From Thiosocius sp963808165 (lineage in GTDB: Bacteria > Pseudomonadota > Gammaproteobacteria > Chromatiales > Chromatiaceae): a stretch of 64,000 nt of DNA. The translations under genes and the position numbers were made by a program. The stretch is from positions 372,001 to 436,000 of the forward strand of contig CAWEET010000001.1 in assembly GCA_963808165.1 (NCBI GenBank), read 5' to 3'. This document shows positions 1 through 8,665 of this stretch, piece after piece. Below the pieces are notes generated by a model. That model did not search any database and was not told the DNA's origin. It saw only the letters and a program-made list of their open reading frames with translations. How positions within the stretch are numbered: the first letter of the stretch is position 1; every line of letters starts with the position of its first letter.

Positions 1-615
1 CGTTCGTAAAGCCTGTGCAATGATGGGATCTCTTCGACGCAGGGGGACACCAGGTGGTCCAGAAGTTGATCAGCACCAACTTGCCGCGCAACTCGGCGAG
101 GTCCACGGCGGCACCGCGCAAACTTGCAAGCCGCAGTGCCGGGGCTGCACGCTCCTGCGCACAGGGGCACAGCAGGCTGGAGCCTTCGGGTCTTTCCGGC
201 ATCCGGGTTTCGCCTTGCGGCACGGCCCACTAGCTGTCGAACGTCATCGGCAATACGTCAGCAACCACCCGCATCCTCCGGCTGCAGGATGTAGATCGGC
301 AGATTGCTCGCGCCTGCGACGGGCAGGTACTCGGCCGCCTCGCCCCCTTGCGGCGTGCTGACGAAAAGGCGTGGGCTGAATGCAAGCAGGCCGGCCAGGC
401 GCTGCGTGTCCGGTGTTGTTTGCTGCCACTCGCGCACGGCGCCCAGCGCCTCTGTGCGGCCTTCCGAACTCGGATGGAAACTAGACCACCAGACGTGCGC
501 CCGCGGCCGGAAAAATCTCGACCGGTACCTCATCCCCGAGGACGCTGACTACCCGGCCCTCGGCGGTGCTGCTGTAACCGGCAAAAAACAGGGCCAGAAC
601 GAGCGAGCAGCGCAT
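1..615 (-). pseudogene. Decayed secreted hydrolase/TlpA-like thioredoxin fusion gene, cut by window start
   Basis: The remnant begins at the ATG at 615 with a signal peptide (MRCSLVLALFFAGYSSTAEG) and reads to a stop at 481. Protein-like sequence resumes in another frame to a stop near 258, with conserved-looking stretches such as AAEYLPVAGASNLPIYILQ. A third frame (about 150-30) encodes LRGKLVLINFWTTWCPP, the start of a TlpA/thioredoxin active site. One missing C in a C-run then shifts the expected CVEEIPSLHRLYE into a fourth frame. From memory, gammaproteobacteria have intact secreted proteins combining a hydrolase-like N-terminus with a TlpA domain. Several lesions and a shortened middle argue for real decay rather than one sequencing error. 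Confidence 0.6.
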
Positions 616-872
616 GGACGTAGGGTGTTGGGTGCGGATGAAGCTGCGACTATAAAGGCAATGCAACTGCCCGAGCACGAAGGCGGGCTGTTTGACACAT
701 ACCGGTTCTTTCACATGGGCGTCTGCCATCGGGAGTCGAGTTGCAGCCAACGTTGACGGAGTCGCGTCCGCTGCTCGCACCCATGTCAAGGTCTAAGCAC
801 CTGGGTGAATGCGGGGGATTACCGTGGCCGTCACGGGTTGATAGTCCATCGCACCAAAGACAGCATACAAGG

Positions 873-2360
873 ATGAAACGCCTCAGCGATCTGAAATTCG
901 ACAACAGTTTCGCGGGTTTGCCGGCAGGGTTTCACTCGCGGGTCCGGCCGACACCGCTCGAAGGGGTACACCTGATCAGCGTCAGCCCGGCCGCCGCCGC
1001 GCTGCTGGACCTTCCGCCCGAGAGCCTGCGTAACGACGCCGCGGTCGAGTGGCTCGGAGGCAGCACGTCACTGCCCTGTACCGAGCCGGTCGCGATGTGT
1101 TACGCGGGGCACCAGTTCGGATATTTCGTCCCGCAACTGGGTGATGGCCGCGCGATAGTGCTCGGCGAGGTGCTGACCGAACAGGGTTGTCGCTGGGAGC
1201 TTCAGTTGAAAGGAGCAGGCGTGACGCCTTACTCGCGCGATGGTGACGGCCGCGCGGTGTTGCGCTCAACCATTCGCGAGTTTCTATGCTCCGAGGCGAT
1301 GCATGCACTGGGGGTTCCGACCACCCGCGCCTTGTGCATGCTGGGCAGCGAGGAAGAGGTCTATCGCGAACGCATCGAATGCGCGGCCCTGCTGGTGCGG
1401 ATGGCGCCGAGTCATGTGCGCTTTGGCTCCTTCGAGGTGTTCTTCTATCGCCAGCAGTACGATCATCTGCGCCGCCTCGCCGACTACGTGATCGACCATG
1501 ACTACCCGCACTTGCGCGATCAGACGGAACCCTATGCCGCGCTGCTCAGCGACGTGGTCCGGCGCACCGCCAGGCTGATGGCGCAGTGGCAGTTGGTCGG
1601 TTTCGCACACGGCGTGATGAACACCGATAATATGTCGATTCTCGGCCTCACCCTCGATTACGGTCCCTTCGGCTTCATGGGCGCCTATGAGTCGGACTAC
1701 GTCTGCAACCATTCGGACCGCCAGGGTCGCTATGCCTTCGATCGGCAGCCGTCGATCGGCCTCTGGAACCTGACCTGCCTGGCGCAGGCGATGTTGCCCC
1801 TCCTCCACCCGGATGGCGGTGAGGCGGCGGCCGACCGGGCCCGGGAGTTGTTGGCCGATTATGAGCCGACTCTGGCCGAGGCCTATGCCCAGGGCATGCG
1901 GGCCAAGCTCGGCCTGCGCGAGGCGCACAACGGAGATCAGGCACTCAGCACGCGCCTGCTGGCCTTGATGGAGGCGAGCCGCGTCGACTACACCAATCTG
2001 TTTCGCGACCTCGCCGAATTCAGGGTCAACGAACTGACCCCCGCCGCCCGCTTGCGGGACCGTTTCATCGATCGTGGCGGGTTCGATGCCTGGGCTGGAG
2101 ACTATCGCGCGCGCCTGCGCCTTGAGGACAGCGAGGATGCAGTGCGCGGCGCGGCGATGCGAAGGGTCAATCCACGCTACATCCTGCGCAATTATCTTGC
2201 CCAGCAGGCGATCGAGCGGGCGGAGCAAGGCGACTACGGCGAGGTCGAGCAGCTGCTGGCACTGTTGTCGCGGCCGTTCGACGAGCAACCCGGGATGGCG
2301 GCCTATGCGGCCGAGTCGCCGGAATGGGGCCGACATCTGGAGGTTAGTTGTTCGTCCTGA
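873..2360 (+). CDS. selO: Protein adenylyltransferase SelO (YdiU/UPF0061 family)
   Basis: This is a pseudokinase-fold enzyme that transfers AMP from ATP to Ser/Thr/Tyr of target proteins and is linked to redox stress in the studied homologues. The 495-aa length fits the family. Diagnostic stretches are GDGRAIVLGEVL, the LKGAGVTPYSRDGDGRA block, HGVMNTDNMSILGLTLDYGP with the metal-binding Asn/Asp region, and the C-terminal SCSS. In eukaryotic SelO the selenocysteine lies in the equivalent tail. The ATG at 873 was preferred to one at 741 because homology starts at MKRLSDLKFDNSFAGLP and AAGG precedes it closely. It stands alone between a pseudogene and a gene of unknown function. Confidence 0.95.
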   Translation: MKRLSDLKFDNSFAGLPAGFHSRVRPTPLEGVHLISVSPAAAALLDLPPESLRNDAAVEWLGGSTSLPCTEPVAMCYAGHQFGYFVPQLGDGRAIVLGEVLTEQGCRWELQLKGAGVTPYSRDGDGRAVLRSTIREFLCSEAMHALGVPTTRALCMLGSEEEVYRERIECAALLVRMAPSHVRFGSFEVFFYRQQYDHLRRLADYVIDHDYPHLRDQTEPYAALLSDVVRRTARLMAQWQLVGFAHGVMNTDNMSILGLTLDYGPFGFMGAYESDYVCNHSDRQGRYAFDRQPSIGLWNLTCLAQAMLPLLHPDGGEAAADRARELLADYEPTLAEAYAQGMRAKLGLREAHNGDQALSTRLLALMEASRVDYTNLFRDLAEFRVNELTPAARLRDRFIDRGGFDAWAGDYRARLRLEDSEDAVRGAAMRRVNPRYILRNYLAQQAIERAEQGDYGEVEQLLALLSRPFDEQPGMAAYAAESPEWGRHLEVSCSS

Positions 2361-2513
2361 TCGTTCTGCCCGGGAGGCGCGGGCCAAGTCCGCAACCGCC
2401 CCGGTCGATGCCGCAGCTCGCGCGGCCGCGCCGACTGCTGCCGAGGAGCGACACGCGATATCATCGCCGCCGTCCGTAGTGGACGGAATTCAGAGCCAAC
2501 GCGAAGTCGATAA

Positions 2514-3197
2514 ATGACAATACCTTTCAGCAGATTCCCCGGTCGCCACGAACGCCATTACCGGCGAAGGGTCTCCAACCCCTTGTTTCCCGGCGGACCG
2601 GATGGCCCCGAGGACGACTCTCTGCTGGAGGCGCAACGTCTCGACCACGAGGAGTTGCTCGCTTTTCTTGCTGAACTGCGCGACACGGTGCAGGGTGCGG
2701 TCGATCTACGGCCGAACGAGGGCAGCGAGCGGATTCTCGAAATCAAGGAAAAACTCGATCGACTGTTCGAGACTTCGGCTGGACTCGCGGAAGAACACAG
2801 CGGCAATCAGGCGGCGATCAGCGAGCTGGTAGAGGTCATCATGCGCAATGTGGAGCGTGGCGCTGCCGGTGATCCGCAGGCCCTGGAAGAGCTGGCACAG
2901 GAAAGAATTGCGCGTGACGCGCACTTCGAACTGCTGCGCAGTCCGCTGGTTGCCGACTTGCTCCACCCGCAGAGTGCGATAGCGGCCGAAGATTTGGTGC
3001 CGAGTCTGCTATCGGCGGACGAGCAGGACCTGGATGCGGCGCTTCAGCTGTTCGATCGAGAACAGCTGGGTCAGCTTTACAACGATGCCCGGCAGCAGCT
3101 CGCCAATATCGCCGAGCCGCCGTCCGCGGTCATCGCCAGGCTGGACCAGATCGCCGCACGTCTGGCCTCGCTGAATCAGCAGATGGGATGCAACTGA
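2514..3197 (+). CDS. Uncharacterised helical cytosolic protein
   Basis: The 227-aa product has no recognised domain. After a basic, Gly/Pro-rich N-terminus (about residues 1-35) the rest looks almost entirely alpha-helical, with long acidic heptad-like stretches such as ERILEIKEKLDRLFE and a C-terminal helix ARLDQIAARLASLNQQ. No signal peptide or membrane segment is visible. It follows selO by about 150 bp and runs convergent with the SIMPL gene. Codon use looks normal for the window. No strong ribosome-binding site precedes the ATG. The helices suggest an oligomeric or scaffold protein, but I cannot assign a function. Confidence 0.6.
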   Translation: MTIPFSRFPGRHERHYRRRVSNPLFPGGPDGPEDDSLLEAQRLDHEELLAFLAELRDTVQGAVDLRPNEGSERILEIKEKLDRLFETSAGLAEEHSGNQAAISELVEVIMRNVERGAAGDPQALEELAQERIARDAHFELLRSPLVADLLHPQSAIAAEDLVPSLLSADEQDLDAALQLFDREQLGQLYNDARQQLANIAEPPSAVIARLDQIAARLASLNQQMGCN

Positions 3198-3207
3198 AAC
3201 CTTGTCC

Positions 3208-3897
3208 CTATTCTTCCGTCAGTTCGATCTCGCCGTTGACCGACACGCTCATCTGCTGGGTGCCGGCCTCAAGACGGGCTGAGGCAACCGCCGTGCTGGC
3301 CTCGGCAAGCATCCCGCGTGCCACGGGAACCGGGACTTGCTGACCGTCGCGGATATGGATGCGCACGATACGGTAGCCATCGCGACCCAGCGACTCGGCG
3401 ATGTGCCGGGCGCGCGCCTGGAAACGCTCGAGTGCCTCCCTGGTCAGCCCCTCCAGCCGTTCACGGCGCCGCTCGTCCGACACCTGGTAGCCGATCGACT
3501 GGACCTGCAACTGGCCCTGTAGCATCCCGACCAGGTCGCCGAGCAGGCGATTGTCGCTGCCTTCCATGCGCAATGATTGTTTGACCCGCCAGCCACGGAT
3601 CGTTTGTTTGTCGTGGATGGCGTTGCTACGGTAGTCGAGTGTCTGCACCTTCACCTCTGGAAGATCCTTGAGCATGCTCATCGCCCAGTCCATCATCCGA
3701 TTGACCTCGTCGGCCGGGGTCGCCGCATCGGCCCCCTCCGCCTGTGCGGACATGATCACCACAAGTCGGTCGTTCGCAATCTCGGCATGGGCCGACTCGC
3801 TCAGGTTTACGCGATTGTAGACGGGTGCCTCGGGTTGCGCGGTCGCTGCCGTGCAAAATACCGTGGCGAGAAGGGCGGTGAGTAAAGGTAGGCGCAT
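3208..3897 (-). CDS. Periplasmic SIMPL (DUF541) domain protein
   Basis: The 229-aa precursor starts with a clear signal peptide (MRLPLLTALLATVFCTAATA, cleaved near AQP). A SIMPL/DUF541 domain follows and covers most of the chain, including NLSESAHAEIANDRLVV near the start and a C-terminal beta region ending MSVSVNGEIELTEE. Relatives are periplasmic or outer-membrane-associated proteins tied to oxidative stress or envelope structure, mostly of unknown mechanism. GGAG lies 7 nt before the chosen ATG. Longer upstream extensions in this frame read through the sulfur globule gene and are not credible. Confidence 0.85.
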   Translation of the reverse strand: MRLPLLTALLATVFCTAATAQPEAPVYNRVNLSESAHAEIANDRLVVIMSAQAEGADAATPADEVNRMMDWAMSMLKDLPEVKVQTLDYRSNAIHDKQTIRGWRVKQSLRMEGSDNRLLGDLVGMLQGQLQVQSIGYQVSDERRRERLEGLTREALERFQARARHIAESLGRDGYRIVRIHIRDGQQVPVPVARGMLAEASTAVASARLEAGTQQMSVSVNGEIELTEE

Positions 3898-3980
3898 ACG
3901 TGAGCTCCAACGTGAATTCGCCGCTGAAGCATAGCGCAGATCGCTGTTTGGCCGACGTTGAGCAACATGTTCCGGGCATG

Positions 3981-4012
3981 AAAAACCCCCGCACGTCTGT
4001 GCGGGGGTTTTC
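3981..4012 (-). terminator. Intrinsic terminator of the sulfur globule gene
   Basis: A perfect 9-bp GC stem (CCCCCGCAC / GTGCGGGGG, 3986-3994 and 3999-4007) has a 4-nt loop. On the minus strand it is followed by a T-run at 3981-3985. It lies about 40 bp after the stop of the sulfur globule gene and before the SIMPL gene, so the two minus-strand genes are probably separate units. Confidence 0.85.
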
Positions 4013-4049
4013 GTGACCGCGTTGGCGGTCGGGGTGGTCGCGAGACCGC

Positions 4050-4424
4050 TTACTCGGCGGCAACCTCGGCCTGCGGGGCGACCGGGGCGGGAGCGACCGG
4101 AGCCATCGGGGCGTAGCCGTAGGGAGCGTAGCCATACCCGTAGCCAGGCGCCGAGTAGTTGTAACCGCGTCCCCAGCCGTCGCCCGAGCCGTAGCCGTTG
4201 CCGTAGCCACGCATATTGGTGTTGCCGCGGCCTGAGAAGCTCATGCTGAAGGTGCCTTCGCCGGCGGCGTCGCCGGTGCCGTCGAACACGCCGTTGGTGG
4301 CGCCGTTGCCGTAGCCGTAGCCGTTGTTGTAGTTGTTGTTGTAGTTGTTGCCCCAACCATTACCCCAGAACGCGGAAGCCTGAGCGGTGGCCAGAACGGC
4401 AGCGATAGCGATGATTTTTTTCAT
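4050..4424 (-). CDS. Sulfur globule protein precursor
   Basis: The 124-aa secreted structural protein has a signal peptide (MKKIIAIAAVLATAQASA, cleaved before FWGN). A Gly/Asn/Tyr-rich low-complexity body follows (GNNYNNNYNNGYGYGNG, then YGYGYAPYGYAPMAP) with an Ala/Pro/Glu tail. This composition and layout match sulfur globule proteins such as SgpA/CV1 of purple sulfur bacteria, which coat periplasmic elemental-sulfur deposits. It has its own strong promoter and terminator, as expected for an abundant monocistronic protein. It is the best pointer to a sulfur-oxidising lifestyle. The low complexity leaves some doubt; another secreted Gly/Tyr-rich coat protein is the alternative. Confidence 0.8.
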   Translation of the reverse strand: MKKIIAIAAVLATAQASAFWGNGWGNNYNNNYNNGYGYGNGATNGVFDGTGDAAGEGTFSMSFSGRGNTNMRGYGNGYGSGDGWGRGYNYSAPGYGYGYAPYGYAPMAPVAPAPVAPQAEVAAE

Positions 4425-4527
4425 GTCGGTGTCTCCGAAATATGTTCAGTGAGCATGGGCTCGTGATGTCAATTCTTTGCCGTCTTTGAAGACCGGCCGA
4501 CAGCCAATTCGCCGTCGATGGGGAGTG

Positions 4528-4555
4528 AGTATATAAGCAAATACTAAAATGTCAA
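4528..4555 (-). promoter_or_regulatory. Sigma-70 promoter of the sulfur globule gene
   Basis: Read on the minus strand: TTGACA (4555-4550), a 16-bp AT-rich spacer, and TATACT (4533-4528). Both boxes are near consensus in an unusually AT-rich stretch. The predicted transcript start leaves a leader of roughly 95 nt before the ATG at 4424. Confidence 0.7.
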
Positions 4556-4677
4556 TATTATTTTTTCATTATGTGCAGGTGCGGAATGAGTCAATGACGA
4601 AGTCGCAATAAACCTCATAAGAGCGCTTTGCGTCGGGCCGTTATCCTTGGGCCCATTCGAATGCTGGAGGACGCTTC

Positions 4678-6069
4678 ATGAGCCAGGTTTTTGATCTGCT
4701 GATCGTTGGCGGCGGCGTGACGGGCTCGGCGCTGCTGTATCTGACGTCGAAGTACACGAACATCAAGCACGTCGGCATGTTGGAAAAATATGCGGCCCCG
4801 GCCAGGGTGAATTCGCTGCACAGCAACAACAGTCAGACCCTGCACTGTGGAGATATCGAAACCAATTACAGTCTCGACAAGGCCCTCAAGGTTCAGCGCG
4901 CGGCGCGCATGGTCGAGAATTATGCCACCGTGCAACCCGATATCGATCACCTGATCTTCAGGTACCCGAAGATGGTGCTCGGCGTCGGTGCGGCGGAATG
5001 CCAAAAATTGCGCGAACGCTACGCGACGCTTTCGCCACATTACTCCCGCCTGAGGTTGCTCGAAGCCAAGGACATTGCCCGGATCGAACCCGCTGTTGCC
5101 TATTCCAACGGCAATCTGCGCCCGGACGAGATTGTTGCGCTGGGCTCCGAAGACGAATACACGGCTGTCAACTTCGAGGCGCTGGCGCGATCGTTTGCGC
5201 GCCAGGCGCGCCGCTGTGAGGGCAAGGACGTCGAGGTGCAGTACAACCAACGGGTGCGCCATATCAAGGTGCAGGGGGAGTTATTCATCGTTGAGACCAA
5301 CCAGACCTGCTTCCAGGCGCGGTCGATCGTGGCCTGCGCCGGCGGCCACAGCCTGCAGCTGGCGCACGACCTTGGCTATGGGCACCATTTCTCGGTGTTG
5401 CCGGTGGCGGGCAGCTACTATTTCACGCCGCAGGTACTCAACGGTAAGGTCTATACCGTCCAGAACGACAAACTGCCGTTCGCGGCGATCCACGGCGATC
5501 CGGACGTGATGGTCCCGGGCAAGACACGCTGGGGGCCGACTGCGCTGGTGCTGCCGGTGCTGGAACGCTACAACTGGGAGACGGTCAAGGACTTCATGCG
5601 CGTATTCCGCTTCGACCGCAAGGTGTGGGACGTGCTCTACGATCTGCTCAAGGTTTCGGACATCCGCAACTACATGCTGAAGAATTTCCTGTTCGAGATC
5701 CCGGTGCTGCGCCGGGGTATCTTCCTGAAGGATGCACGTAAGATCGTGCCAGACTTGAACTACCGCGACCTCAAGTTCGCCCACCATGTGGGCGGCATCC
5801 GGCCGCAGTTAATCGACAAGGACCACCGCAGACTGATGATGGGCGAGGCCAAGATAGATACCGGTATCGGCGCGATCTTCAATATGACGCCGTCGCCCGG
5901 TGCCACCTGTTGCCTGGAGAACGCCGAGGTCGACATGCGCTCGGTTGCCGACTTCCTCGGGGCGGAAGTGGATGAGGATGCGTTCGCGCGCGATCTGCTG
6001 GCTGGCGACCAGCGGCATGACAGCGCCGACCTGCCCGCCCATATCATCACCGGCGCAGACGCCGCCTGA
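4678..6069 (+). CDS. mqo: FAD-dependent malate:quinone oxidoreductase
   Basis: This peripheral membrane flavoenzyme oxidises malate to oxaloacetate and passes electrons to the quinone pool, bypassing NAD-malate dehydrogenase. An N-terminal dinucleotide-binding motif (LLIVGGGVTGSALLY, about residues 7-21) is followed by the Mqo signature NSLHSNNSQTLHCGDIETNY and a C-terminal FAD-contact region around FNMTPSPGATCCLENA. At 463 aa it belongs to the shorter Mqo branch. GGAGGA lies 6 nt before the ATG. It is divergent from the sulfur globule gene, so both may share the AT-rich spacer. Another FAD-dependent 2-hydroxyacid oxidoreductase is a less likely alternative. Confidence 0.85.
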   Translation: MSQVFDLLIVGGGVTGSALLYLTSKYTNIKHVGMLEKYAAPARVNSLHSNNSQTLHCGDIETNYSLDKALKVQRAARMVENYATVQPDIDHLIFRYPKMVLGVGAAECQKLRERYATLSPHYSRLRLLEAKDIARIEPAVAYSNGNLRPDEIVALGSEDEYTAVNFEALARSFARQARRCEGKDVEVQYNQRVRHIKVQGELFIVETNQTCFQARSIVACAGGHSLQLAHDLGYGHHFSVLPVAGSYYFTPQVLNGKVYTVQNDKLPFAAIHGDPDVMVPGKTRWGPTALVLPVLERYNWETVKDFMRVFRFDRKVWDVLYDLLKVSDIRNYMLKNFLFEIPVLRRGIFLKDARKIVPDLNYRDLKFAHHVGGIRPQLIDKDHRRLMMGEAKIDTGIGAIFNMTPSPGATCCLENAEVDMRSVADFLGAEVDEDAFARDLLAGDQRHDSADLPAHIITGADAA

Positions 6070-6160
6070 ACAAGGACAACGCCCCGGGGCTGCCGTCTGG
6101 ATGACCACTTGCAGCCAGCGATCATGTCCCGGCCCCAAACACATTGATGGAGTCATCGAA

Positions 6161-6766
6161 ATGCTGTTGCGCTATTCGCCGACCTCGCCGTTCGTGCGCA
6201 AGGTGACCGTACTGCTGCGCGAGACGGGGTTGGCCGACCGTGTCGTGCTGGAAACCGTCGACGGCTGGTCCGAGCCCGGGCAGCTCACGGAGGACAATCC
6301 GCTATCGATGGTCCCTACGCTGGTCCTGGGCGACGGCAGCACGCTGTACGATAGCCCGGTGATTTGCGAATACCTCGACCGGCTGCACGACGGGAGGTCA
6401 ATGATCCCGGCCGATGGTGATGCTCGCTGGCAGGTGCTGCGTGAGCAGGCGCTGGCCGACGGTATCCTCGATTGCGCGGTGCTGATCTTCGTCGAATTGC
6501 AGCGGCGCCCGGAGGCACTGCGTTGGGACTGGTGGCTGGAGCTGAAACGCCGTGCGATAACGCGCGCTCTGGACTGGCTCGAACGGGAACTGGCGGCGTT
6601 GGAGGGACGGGTCGATCTGGGCGCAGTCAGCATTGCCGTCGCCCTGGGCTATCTGGATCTGCGTGGTGCCGTTGGCGATTGGCGAACGGGGCGGCCGGCC
6701 CTGGCTGCCTGGTACGCAGATTTCGCACAACGTCCGTCGATGATCGCCACCGCGGTATCGCCCTGA
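6161..6766 (+). CDS. Glutathione S-transferase family protein
   Basis: The 201-aa two-domain GST has an N-terminal thioredoxin-like half beginning MLLRYSPTSPFVRKVTVLLRE. It carries the cis-Pro of MVPTLV and the gamma-glutamyl contact DSPVICEYLD (about residues 66-75). The rest is the helical C-terminal domain. The active-site SPFVRK lacks cysteine, so Ser or backbone chemistry is expected rather than disulfide exchange. GGAG lies 9 nt before the chosen ATG; the upstream extension reads through mqo and is not used. It lies 7 bp before the photolyase gene, so the two are probably co-transcribed. Confidence 0.9.
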   Translation: MLLRYSPTSPFVRKVTVLLRETGLADRVVLETVDGWSEPGQLTEDNPLSMVPTLVLGDGSTLYDSPVICEYLDRLHDGRSMIPADGDARWQVLREQALADGILDCAVLIFVELQRRPEALRWDWWLELKRRAITRALDWLERELAALEGRVDLGAVSIAVALGYLDLRGAVGDWRTGRPALAAWYADFAQRPSMIATAVSP

Positions 6767-6773
6767 GGCCATC

Positions 6774-8192
6774 GTGACGCTGGCCATCGTCTGGTTTCGC
6801 CGAGATCTGCGTCTAGCCGACAACCCTGCCCTCGCTGCTGCGTTGGCCGACCATGAGCGGATCCTGCCAGTTTACCTGCATGCCCCCGAAGAGGAGGCTC
6901 CCTGGTCGCCCGGCGCGGCCTCAAGATGGTGGCTGCATCATGCGCTGGCCGACCTGGACCGGCAGTTTGGCGGTCGGCTGTTGTTGTTGCCGGCGGCCAA
7001 CAGCCAGGCGACCTTACTGGATCTGGTCGAACGCAGCTCCGCTGCCGCCGTGTACTGGAACCGTTTGTATGAGCCGGCGGTTGTCGGGCGCGACACCCGC
7101 GTCAAGCAGATGTTGCGAGACTCCGGCGTGGCCGCTCGCAGCTACAATGCGGCGCTGCTGTTCGAGCCTTGGGAGGTGTCCAACAAGCAGGGCGGGCCTT
7201 TCAGGGTCTTCACCCCCTTCTGGAAAAACCTGCAGGCATCCGGAGTTCCCCGGCATCCGGTAGTGGTGCCGGACCTGGGGGGGCGTCTGATCGGTGCAAG
7301 GGCGTTCGCCGGCCTAGGGGGTGCCGATCTGGAAGCGTTGGGCCTGCGGCCCGCGATCCCCTGGGATGCCGGCATTGCCAGGGCCTGGCAGCCCACCCGT
7401 GGGGCCGCCGAGGCGAGGCTGGAGGAGTTCCTCGCCAGCGACGTCAGGCGCTATGCACGCGGACGCGACCTGCCGGCCAGGGATGAGGTCTCGCGGCTTT
7501 CCCCTTATCTGCATTTCGGTCAGCTTGGGCCGCGCGAAGTCGCTGCTGCCTGTCATGCGGCAAAGGATCCCGCGGCTGAGTTCCTGCGTGAGATCGGTTG
7601 GCGCGAATTCGCCCACCATCTCCTATACCATTTTCCGCATACTACGGATTCTCCAATGGACGGACGCTTCGATGCCTTTCCGTGGCGCGAGGATGAGTCG
7701 GATCTGGGCGCCTGGCAGCGCGGCGAAACCGGCATCCCGATGGTCGATGCCGGTATGCGCCAATTGTGGGCGAGTGGTTGGATGCACAACCGGGTGCGCA
7801 TGATCGCTGCCTCTTTCCTCACCAAGAATCTGCTTCTGTCATGGCACTCGGGGTCGCGCTGGTTCTGGGATACCCTGGTCGATGCGGATCTGGCCAGCAA
7901 CAGTCTCGGCTGGCAGTGGACGGCCGGCTGCGGCGCGGACGCCGCACCCTATTTCAGGGTGTTCAATCCGGTGCTGCAGGGTGAGAAATTCGATCCGAGG
8001 GGTGTCTACGTGCGCCGCTGGGTGCCGCAGTTATCGAGTCTGCCAGACAAGTGGGTTCATCAGCCGTGGGCGGCCCCGGCAGAGGTGCTCGCCGGGGCCG
8101 GTGTGTCCTTGGGTACGAACTATCCGCAGCCCCTGGTCGATCTCAAGGCCAGCCGACTGCGGGCGCTGGAGGCTTGGGCGGGGGTGAAGTAA
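6774..8192 (+). CDS. phrB: Deoxyribodipyrimidine photolyase (class I CPD photolyase)
   Basis: A light-driven flavoenzyme that splits cyclobutane pyrimidine dimers. The N-terminal antenna-binding domain starts IVWFRRDLRLADNPAL. The C-terminal FAD domain contains RLSPYLHFGQLGPREV, a WREFAHHLLYH segment and the signature WMHNRVRMIAASFLTKNLL followed by WFWDTLVDADLASNSLGWQW. The 472-aa length is typical. Translation starts at GTG, with GAGG a few bases upstream. The gene sits next to a MerR regulator and lipid-modifying genes, a neighbourhood common for light- or singlet-oxygen-induced photolyases. Confidence 0.95.
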   Translation: MTLAIVWFRRDLRLADNPALAAALADHERILPVYLHAPEEEAPWSPGAASRWWLHHALADLDRQFGGRLLLLPAANSQATLLDLVERSSAAAVYWNRLYEPAVVGRDTRVKQMLRDSGVAARSYNAALLFEPWEVSNKQGGPFRVFTPFWKNLQASGVPRHPVVVPDLGGRLIGARAFAGLGGADLEALGLRPAIPWDAGIARAWQPTRGAAEARLEEFLASDVRRYARGRDLPARDEVSRLSPYLHFGQLGPREVAAACHAAKDPAAEFLREIGWREFAHHLLYHFPHTTDSPMDGRFDAFPWREDESDLGAWQRGETGIPMVDAGMRQLWASGWMHNRVRMIAASFLTKNLLLSWHSGSRWFWDTLVDADLASNSLGWQWTAGCGADAAPYFRVFNPVLQGEKFDPRGVYVRRWVPQLSSLPDKWVHQPWAAPAEVLAGAGVSLGTNYPQPLVDLKASRLRALEAWAGVK

Positions 8193-8202
8193 CGCGCCGT
8201 GT

Positions 8203-8454
8203 TCAGCGCAGGCGGCCAGCCTGCTTGGTCGTTGATGTGTCGGTTTTCAGTGTTCCGGCCTGAGCAGTAGCCGGGTTGTCCGCCTGCATCTGATACGCGG
8301 CGCGTCGCTTGAGGTAGGCTGCCTTGCGCAGGTCGCCGTGGTGCGAATCGGGCGCGCGGTTCGCCTGGACAGGTCCCGGGTCGGGCGTAGTTCTTTGGGT
8401 CATTGGGCTTCTCTTTCCATCATGTACGGGGGCGCTCTTATTTTTTTCGGCCAT
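8203..8454 (-). CDS. Small basic protein of unknown function (tentative)
   Basis: An 83-aa hydrophilic, basic, Gln/Ala/Thr-rich frame lies convergent with and 10 bp from the photolyase gene. It has no cysteine, signal peptide or membrane segment. The stretch DLRKAAYLKRRAAYQMQAD could form an amphipathic helix. An internal ATG (SPMTQRTT) is an alternative start. No good ribosome-binding site is visible, so it may be spurious. Confidence 0.3.
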   Translation of the reverse strand: MAEKNKSAPVHDGKRSPMTQRTTPDPGPVQANRAPDSHHGDLRKAAYLKRRAAYQMQADNPATAQAGTLKTDTSTTKQAGRLR

Positions 8455-8665
8455 GACCGCGGCGCCTTGAGTTCGCGGCTTCCTTGGTGCCGCCCGCTAA
8501 GATATAGCCTATCGCTACGCTTTGTGTGTGAAGTTTTTTCTACTGGCGACGCTGGCAGCCGATTTTATGACCGCGGTCACGTCGACGCGTCGGAACGGCC
8601 GGCGGTTCGAGCGCGCCGGCCGGGGCGAAGCCCTATGTCCCATTGGAAATCAGACGCGCCTGCCT

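Noticed and set aside
1284..2387. Long minus-strand open frame antisense to selO
   Set aside because: It mirrors a well-conserved selO coding region; GC-rich codons leave few stops on the opposite strand. No family features are seen.
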